This document shows, piece after piece, positions 14,984 through 20,065 of a DNA stretch of 20,065 nt (positions are counted from its first letter, which is position 1; each line of letters starts with the position of its first letter). The stretch covers positions 1-20,065 of the forward strand of contig JAMOPB010000043.1 in assembly GCA_027064945.1 (NCBI GenBank), read 5' to 3'. Source of the stretch: Candidatus Cloacimonadota bacterium (GTDB taxonomy: Bacteria; Cloacimonadota; Cloacimonadia; Cloacimonadales; TCS61). The position numbers and the translations under genes are program-made. The notes beneath the pieces are model-generated. The model ran no database searches, had not been told where the DNA came from, and was given only the letters and a program-made list of their open reading frames with translations.

Positions 14984-16306
14984 ATGAATAAAATAAATTT
15001 TAAATTGCTTTTCAAACAGATAGTTATTCCTATTATTCTTTTTATTATCTCACTTTTAGTTATATTCCGTTGGTATGATGATATTCAAAATTTTCAATCC
15101 CAACAAATTCGTTCATTGATAAATATTCTTCCAATACTACCCTATCTCCTTTTTGGAATATTAATTTTACTCGCTTTTAGAGAAAATAACCGACAATTAC
15201 TTATCTCGATCTTGCTTTCGATTTTTTCTTATCTAATTCTTACTCAAATAAATTTTCCTTATCTTGTGAATCTTGTATTAGACACATATTACATTGAAAT
15301 GCTTCTCTTGTTTGTAGGAATTAATGCAGTTATTCTTTCGGAAAATAAAAGGCCGATCAATACGCCTGTATCCATATTAATCTTATCAATATTATTTTTT
15401 GCAATGATAATTTTCTTGTTTTTATCTCGGTTACCGTTAAATCTTCATTCTAAAATGTTTCATGATTTTCTAATTGAATTTCCAAAATCTGCGTCTTGGA
15501 TTCAAAACGTTTCATACCATTTTCTAGTTCCCTTTCGCAGTGATAAATTGTATTTCCAAACACAATTCCCTTGGATTGCAATAGTTTTTTTTCTTATTAT
15601 GCAATTTACAATACTTATCAAATATTTCCATAAACCGAAGCATTATTATTTAATAAATTTCTTTTTGATGTTATATTTAATTTCATCAATATTATTTATA
15701 AATATTCCTTACTCTTCCGTAATAAATTTCAATTTTCTTGCAATAACAATTTTCATTTTGTTAAGCGAAGCTCAACTATCATTAGCTTATATCGATGAGC
15801 TTACTCAACTTCCCACACGTAGGAAAATGAACGAAACTATGCAAGCTTTAGGATCAAATTATTCTATAGCAATGATCGATGTTGATAAATTCAAATCAAT
15901 TAATGACAAATATGGTCATAAAAGCGGAGATCAAGCTTTGCAATTAATTGCGTCAAATCTTGCCGCAATGAAAGGAAACGCCAAAGTTTTCAGGTTTGCC
16001 GGAGATGAATTTGCTGCTATTTTCCCAGGTAAAAAAGTTGAAGAAGCTGCTGTTTTCTTAGAGGAATTTCGTAAAAATGTTTTTGAAAGTAAATTTATTA
16101 TCAGAACTCCGAAGCGAAAATATAATTCTGATAAAGACAGAAACAAAAATACTCCTAATAAGGTAAAGACCGCTAGGTTATCGGTTAGCATTGGTGTAGC
16201 CGAAAAAGATAAAGATTCAAAAACCGCCCTAAAAGTTCTTAAGAAAGCAGATAAAAATTTATATAAATCTAAAAAAGCAGGTAGAAATAAAGTTTCGGTT
16301 GACTAA
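14984..16306 (+). CDS. Membrane-bound GGDEF-domain protein (probable diguanylate cyclase)
   Basis: The first ~265 residues form about eight hydrophobic membrane segments with no recognised sensor domain. The GGDEF domain follows (about 268-440): DELTQLPTRR (271-280), MIDVDKFKSINDKYGH (297-312, with metal-binding Asp), and the signature as AGDEF (339-343). Ala replaces the first Gly of the signature, a known variant that can still be active, so c-di-GMP synthesis is likely but not certain. The inhibitory RxxD site expected just before the signature is absent (KGNA instead). A highly charged insertion rich in Lys, Arg and Asn (about 373-398) lies before RLSVSIGVAE and is absent from standard domains. 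A GGAG lies 11 nt upstream of the ATG. No c-di-GMP effector or EAL protein is nearby. Confidence 0.88.
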   Translation: MNKINFKLLFKQIVIPIILFIISLLVIFRWYDDIQNFQSQQIRSLINILPILPYLLFGILILLAFRENNRQLLISILLSIFSYLILTQINFPYLVNLVLDTYYIEMLLLFVGINAVILSENKRPINTPVSILILSILFFAMIIFLFLSRLPLNLHSKMFHDFLIEFPKSASWIQNVSYHFLVPFRSDKLYFQTQFPWIAIVFFLIMQFTILIKYFHKPKHYYLINFFLMLYLISSILFINIPYSSVINFNFLAITIFILLSEAQLSLAYIDELTQLPTRRKMNETMQALGSNYSIAMIDVDKFKSINDKYGHKSGDQALQLIASNLAAMKGNAKVFRFAGDEFAAIFPGKKVEEAAVFLEEFRKNVFESKFIIRTPKRKYNSDKDRNKNTPNKVKTARLSVSIGVAEKDKDSKTALKVLKKADKNLYKSKKAGRNKVSVD

Positions 16307-16365
16307 TGTATTAGAATTTATGAAACTTTGATTGTCTCGAATTTAAATTATCAAGGAGGTATTTT

Positions 16366-16713
16366 ATGTTTTGTCCAAAATGTAGAGCTGAATTCGTTGA
16401 AGAAATTACCAAATGTCCTGATTGTGGAGTTGATTTAGTAGAAATCTTACCACCGGAAGATGAAATTTTATATGAAGATTATGTAACTGTCTATACAACA
16501 TCTGATACCGGCTTAATTGCTGTTGCGGAATCCTTACTAAAAAGCGAAAATATCCCATACGCGAAAAAAAGTGAAGGTTTGCAACCAGTTTACGGAATCG
16601 GATTTGTTCAATTCCAAGTACCTCCTGAAAAAAAAGTAACAGCAGCTGAACTTTTGAAGGATCTTGTAGAAAGTGGCGATGAAATTACAAATGATGAGAT
16701 TTTCGATGATTAA
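16366..16713 (+). CDS. Zinc-ribbon and DUF2007 domain protein
   Basis: The 115-residue protein begins with a four-cysteine zinc ribbon, CPKC (3-6) and CPDC (17-20). An acidic linker with LPPEDE follows. The rest is a DUF2007-like fold: YVTVYTTSDTGLIAVAESLL, then NIPY and GIGFVQFQVPPE, then an ending helix AAELLKDL. DUF2007 proteins are called putative signal-transducing proteins, but no biochemical role is established. A near-perfect AAGGAGGT stands 5 nt before the ATG, predicting strong translation. It lies 59 bp after the GGDEF gene and ends at its own terminator, so it may be co-transcribed with it. Confidence 0.85.
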   Translation: MFCPKCRAEFVEEITKCPDCGVDLVEILPPEDEILYEDYVTVYTTSDTGLIAVAESLLKSENIPYAKKSEGLQPVYGIGFVQFQVPPEKKVTAAELLKDLVESGDEITNDEIFDD

Positions 16714-16742
16714 TTGAATAGTAAGCAAAACCAGATATAATC

Positions 16743-16784
16743 AATATCCCCATTTCTTTATTTTGAATTGGGGATATTTTTTTT
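16743..16784 (+). terminator. Rho-independent terminator
   Basis: AATATCCCCA (16743-16752) pairs with TGGGGATATT (16769-16778), a 10-bp perfect stem with a 16-nt loop, followed by a run of eight T to 16784. It ends the GGDEF/DUF2007 transcript. The ATG at 16785 lies immediately after this T run, so it is an unlikely start for the next gene. Confidence 0.88.
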
Positions 16785-16865
16785 ATGTTAAAAATTCAAA
16801 AATTATTTGACGCTTTTATTATTTTATATTTTTTGAACATAATTCAAATAAAAGAGGTGAAAAAA

Positions 16866-18968
16866 TTGAAAAAAAATATTTGGGTGGTAATATTTATTAT
16901 TACTGTATTGGGATGTAAGAATAGCGAGAAAGAAGCGCCTGTTGCAGCCATTAAGCCGGACACACTGCGCATTCATGGGGTTGAATTAATAGATAACTAC
17001 AGTTGGTTAAGAGATGATTCTCGCAATAACGAAGAAGTTTTGAAATATATTGAAGCAGAAAACCAGTTTACGGAATCATTCAAAAAAAAATCATTAGTAA
17101 ATCGAATATATGATGAGTTAATATCAAGAATTGATGAAGAAGATACTTCCGTACCTTACAGACATGACTATTATTATTACTATTCTCGCCAAGAAAAAGG
17201 TAAACAATATAACATTTACTGTCGAAAAAAAGGATCATTAGATGCTGAAGAAGAAATAATCTTAGACATGAACAAACTTTCTGAAGGTAAGAAATTCTTC
17301 AGTCTGGGAACTTTTGAAATTAGTCCTAACCATAGATTCTTAGCTTATTCAATAGATGAATCAGGGATGGAATCTTATAAATTATATATCAAAGATTTAT
17401 TCACAAATGAAATTATTGAAAGCGTCTTAGAAGGTGTAAGCGGTATTTCATGGGCTAATGATAATGCAACAATTTTCTATTGTAGAGAAGATGTTAGTGG
17501 AAGAACAGATAGAGTTTTTCGTCATAAAATAGGAAATGATCCCCAAGAAGACAAACTGCTTTTCACTGAAAAAGATGGGGCATTCTACGCTTGGACTAAT
17601 CGTAGCAAAAGTGGTAAATATATCTTCATCACAACAGGTAGCAAAACAACCAGCGAAACATGGTATTTATCGGCGGATGAACCTGAGAAAGATCCAAAGC
17701 TTTTTGCTCCTCGAATCCAAAACGAAGAGTATTATGTGTCTCATCATCCTGATGGTTTTTATATTGAAACAAATAAAGACAACTCGCCTAATTTCAAAGT
17801 TATGAAAACTGAGATTGATAAAACAGATAGAAAATATTGGCAAGAATACATTCCTCATCGAGAAGATGTACAAATTTCATTACAAGTTTTTAAAAATTTC
17901 TTAGTTCTAAGTGAAGAAAGCAAAGGCATAAAAAATTATAAAATCATTAATTTAGAAAATGGAGAAGAAAATTATCTTCCTCAAGATGAAGAAGTTTATT
18001 CAATTTGGTCAGGCTCTAATAAAAATTTTGATACGGAAATTTTCCGTTTTGCAACAGAGAGTTTGATTAAACCTTATGCAATAAAAACTTACAATGTTTA
18101 TTCCAAAGAGATAAAAGTCCTTAAGCAGAAAAAAGTTATTGGCGGATACAACCCAAATAATTATCAATCAGAACGCATTTACGCAACTGCAGATGATGGA
18201 ACCAAAATCCCTATTTCGATAGTTTACAATAAAAACACATTTTCCAAGAATGGAAAAGATCCTCTTCTTTTGGAAGCATACGGATCTTATGGAGATAGTT
18301 TTGATCCATATTTTTCAACCAATCGCATCACACTTTTAAGTAGAGGATTTGTTTATGCGATTGCACATGTTCGTGGTGGAGATGAGATGGGAAATTATTG
18401 GTATGAGCAAGGTAAGATGATGAATAAGAAAAACACTTTTACCGATTTTATCACTTGTGCTGAATATTTGATTATCAATGATTATACAAATAGCGAAAAA
18501 TTAGCTGCGGAAGGCGGTAGCGCCGGTGGCCTTTTAATGGGAGCTATCACAAATTTACGACCTGATCTCTTCCAAAGCATAATTGCGGATGTTCCATTTG
18601 TGGATATTACAAATACAATGTTAGACCCAAATCTATCTGCAGTAGTAAGTGAATATGAAGAATGGGGAAATCCGCATATAAAAGAGCAATTTGATTACAT
18701 TTTATCTTATGATCCTTACCAAAATGTTACTGCCAAAGATTATCCAAATATTTTGGTGATTGCAGGATTTTATGATACTCGCGTAAATTATTGGGAACCT
18801 GCCAAATGGGTAGCAAAATTGCGCGCAAATAAAACAGATGATAATTTGATTTTACTTTATACAAATATGAATGCCGGACATAGCGGAGCTAGCGGTAGAT
18901 ATGATTATTACCAAGAAGTAGCATTAAAATATGCTTTTTTATTTAAAACTCTGAAGGTGATGTATTAG
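16866..18968 (+). CDS. Oligopeptidase B (S9A serine peptidase), predicted lipoprotein
   Basis: Oligopeptidase B cleaves short peptides, usually after Lys or Arg. The frame is open from ATG 16785, but the TTG at 16866 is the better start: GAGGTG stands 6 nt before it and the product begins KKNIWVVIFIITVLGC, a textbook lipoprotein signal with Cys17. This gives 700 residues. The N-terminal part (about 30-440) is the beta-propeller, beginning with NYSWLRDDSRN and ENQFTESF. The hydrolase domain carries the nucleophile in GGSAGG (Ser552), GFYDTRV (Asp637) and NAGHSGASGR (His672). SEYEEWGNP retains acidic residues of the kind that bind a basic P1 side chain. Similarity to E. coli PtrB is evident throughout (RGFVYAIAHVRGG, YWEPAKWVAKLR). 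Most oligopeptidase B enzymes are cytosolic, so lipid anchoring is unusual. Confidence 0.92.
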   Translation: MKKNIWVVIFIITVLGCKNSEKEAPVAAIKPDTLRIHGVELIDNYSWLRDDSRNNEEVLKYIEAENQFTESFKKKSLVNRIYDELISRIDEEDTSVPYRHDYYYYYSRQEKGKQYNIYCRKKGSLDAEEEIILDMNKLSEGKKFFSLGTFEISPNHRFLAYSIDESGMESYKLYIKDLFTNEIIESVLEGVSGISWANDNATIFYCREDVSGRTDRVFRHKIGNDPQEDKLLFTEKDGAFYAWTNRSKSGKYIFITTGSKTTSETWYLSADEPEKDPKLFAPRIQNEEYYVSHHPDGFYIETNKDNSPNFKVMKTEIDKTDRKYWQEYIPHREDVQISLQVFKNFLVLSEESKGIKNYKIINLENGEENYLPQDEEVYSIWSGSNKNFDTEIFRFATESLIKPYAIKTYNVYSKEIKVLKQKKVIGGYNPNNYQSERIYATADDGTKIPISIVYNKNTFSKNGKDPLLLEAYGSYGDSFDPYFSTNRITLLSRGFVYAIAHVRGGDEMGNYWYEQGKMMNKKNTFTDFITCAEYLIINDYTNSEKLAAEGGSAGGLLMGAITNLRPDLFQSIIADVPFVDITNTMLDPNLSAVVSEYEEWGNPHIKEQFDYILSYDPYQNVTAKDYPNILVIAGFYDTRVNYWEPAKWVAKLRANKTDDNLILLYTNMNAGHSGASGRYDYYQEVALKYAFLFKTLKVMY

Positions 18969-19769
18969 ATGGATCAAAATTTCAACTTACATACTCACAC
19001 CTACCGTTGCCAACACGCTGAAGGCGATATAGATGATTATTGCAAATTTGCTAACAAACTAGGTTTGCAATCTTTAGGCTTTTCAGATCACACTCCCCTA
19101 CCTGATAATCGTTGGCCAAATGTAAGAATGAAACTTTCCGAACTTGAAGATTATTGCAAAAAAATAGATGAAGCTAAAGAAAAATATCCAAATATGAGAA
19201 TTTATAAAGGCATGGAATGTGAATACGATCAAAGCTATTGCTCATTCTACAAAGAGGAATTATTGGGAAAATATGAATTGGATTATTTGATTGGTTCAGT
19301 TCATTGGTTTCCTTATAATTCTAAGTGGGTAAATGCTTGGCGTTCCGAAGCAAAGCCTAAATATCTTTTAGCATATAGCCAATACATCATAAAAATAATG
19401 GAAGCTGAAATTTTCAAATTCATTGCACATCCGGATGTTTTCGCCGCTTTCTATTTAGAAGAAGATAAAAACTCCCTTGCATGCGCTAAAGATATCCTTT
19501 CGGCCGCAGAAGCATTACAAATACCTCTTGAGATTAATGGATACGGTTTTATGAAAAAAGAAGTTAAAACCGGTAACGGCTTTAGGAAAATGTATCCTTG
19601 GCATCCATTTTGGCAATTAGCAAGCGAATATAAAATCAAAGCGATTGTTAATTCTGATGCACATAAACCAACAGATGTTTATGGCTGCATTGACGATGCT
19701 TTGAAACTTGCTGAGACTTATAATCTTGATGTAATAGATGACCCAAATTTATTATGGAGAAATTCATAA
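18969..19769 (+). CDS. PHP-domain phosphoesterase, HisJ-type histidinol-phosphatase-like
   Basis: The 266-residue protein has the PHP metal-binding layout: HTHT (8-11), His16, SDHTP (39-43), KGMECEYD with Glu83, GSVHWF (109-114, His112), AHPD (153-156) and NSDAHKP (228-234, Asp230 and His232). Length and motif order fit the HisJ/HisK family, which releases phosphate from L-histidinol phosphate in histidine biosynthesis. There are no his genes nearby, so another phosphoester substrate is possible. The ATG directly follows the stop of the peptidase gene (TAGATG), with AAGGTG inside the end of that gene, so the two are probably translated from one transcript. No clear terminator is visible after it. 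Confidence 0.87.
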   Translation: MDQNFNLHTHTYRCQHAEGDIDDYCKFANKLGLQSLGFSDHTPLPDNRWPNVRMKLSELEDYCKKIDEAKEKYPNMRIYKGMECEYDQSYCSFYKEELLGKYELDYLIGSVHWFPYNSKWVNAWRSEAKPKYLLAYSQYIIKIMEAEIFKFIAHPDVFAAFYLEEDKNSLACAKDILSAAEALQIPLEINGYGFMKKEVKTGNGFRKMYPWHPFWQLASEYKIKAIVNSDAHKPTDVYGCIDDALKLAETYNLDVIDDPNLLWRNS

Positions 19770-19982
19770 GAAAATGAAAACTGCTATCTGTGAAATTGTT
19801 CCAATCGGTTTGCCTTCTCTTCTTCATAAAATATGAATTACAATTATATCTTATACATAGTTTATTCAATATAAAAATAAATTTTCCTGAACAGTTTTTA
19901 TTTAATAAAATAAACAAAAAATTTGACATAGTTTTCAAACAATAAATTCTTGAACTGATTCTATTGTATGAATTAGCTAAAC

Positions 19983-20059
19983 CTGATAGGGGTGCTACAA
20001 AATAGTGGCTGAGAAAACACCCTTAACCTGATCCGGATAATGCCGGCGTAGGGAATCGG
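19983..20059 (+). ncRNA. TPP (thiamine pyrophosphate) riboswitch
   Basis: The aptamer is complete. The P1 closing stem is CTGAT (19983-19987) with ATCGG (20055-20059), including one G-T pair. GGGGTGC follows, then the conserved GCTGAGA and ACACCCTT, CCTGATCCGGATAATGCCGG, and GCGTAGGGAA. These are the diagnostic THI-element segments. The controlled gene lies beyond the right edge and should be for thiamine synthesis or uptake. The 213 bp between the PHP gene and the aptamer hold no gene. A TTGACA box at 19923-19928 may be a -35 but lacks a good -10. The window ends before any expression platform can be seen. Confidence 0.96.
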
Positions 20060-20065
20060 AATTTA

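Noticed and set aside
16785..16865. N-terminal 27-residue extension of the oligopeptidase gene
   Set aside because: It begins right after the T run of a terminator, has no ribosome binding site, and would bury the lipoprotein signal.
19648..19938. 96-codon minus-strand open frame at the right end
   Set aside because: It overlaps the conserved C-terminus of the PHP protein on the other strand and has no family resemblance or ribosome binding site that I can see.

Overview
The window is AT-rich bacterial chromosome with closely packed genes. It carries a rod-shape (elongasome) operon of the kind found in Gram-negative, peptidoglycan-walled bacteria. Lipoprotein signal sequences, many A/T-rich intergenic repeats and the mreB-mreC-mreD-mrdA-rodA order fit a lineage of the Fibrobacterota-Chlorobiota-Bacteroidota breadth. 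A Cloacimonadota-like organism is my best guess, but it is an impression from gene content and no marker here proves it. No transposase, integrase, phage gene, CRISPR array, rRNA or tRNA was found.

Layout. Positions 1-770 are non-coding and repeat-rich. They lead into trxB (thioredoxin reductase, + strand, 838-1764), which ends at a strong bidirectional terminator. From 8665 down to 1838 on the minus strand lies one tightly coupled operon: mreB, mreC, a coenzyme-F420 gamma-glutamyl-ligase-like gene, mreD, mrdA (PBP2), rodA, a lipoprotein with a carbohydrate-binding-like fold, and an 86-residue protein of unknown function. Next, also on the minus strand, come DUF1007, NicO, recG and an Ldh-family dehydrogenase (13501 down to 8832). 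A second non-coding repeat region spans 13502-14318. It is followed by an unrecognised 121-residue gene (minus strand), then on the plus strand a membrane GGDEF protein, a zinc-ribbon/DUF2007 protein, a lipoprotein-type oligopeptidase B and a PHP-domain histidinol-phosphatase-like protein. The window closes on a complete TPP riboswitch whose gene lies beyond the edge.

How the genes work together. MreB, MreC, MreD, PBP2 and RodA form the machine that inserts peptidoglycan along the cell length. The ligase-like gene lies inside this operon with overlapping or adjacent start and stop codons, so it is expressed with the elongasome. The DUF1007 and NicO proteins form a probable transition-metal export or handling pair. 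TrxB, RecG, oligopeptidase B and the PHP phosphatase are ordinary housekeeping functions.

Most unusual features. (1) A 177-bp sequence occurs twice, identical base for base and in opposite orientation (287-463 and 13754-13930), bracketing about 13.3 kb that holds trxB, the mre operon and the recG cluster. (2) Linked to it is a small element made of two adjacent near-perfect 17-nt palindromes enclosed by a GTAG/CTAC pair. It occurs four times plus one decayed copy, and together with the 177-bp block forms a larger composite repeat unit. (3) The F420-ligase-like gene is embedded in the cell-wall elongation operon.
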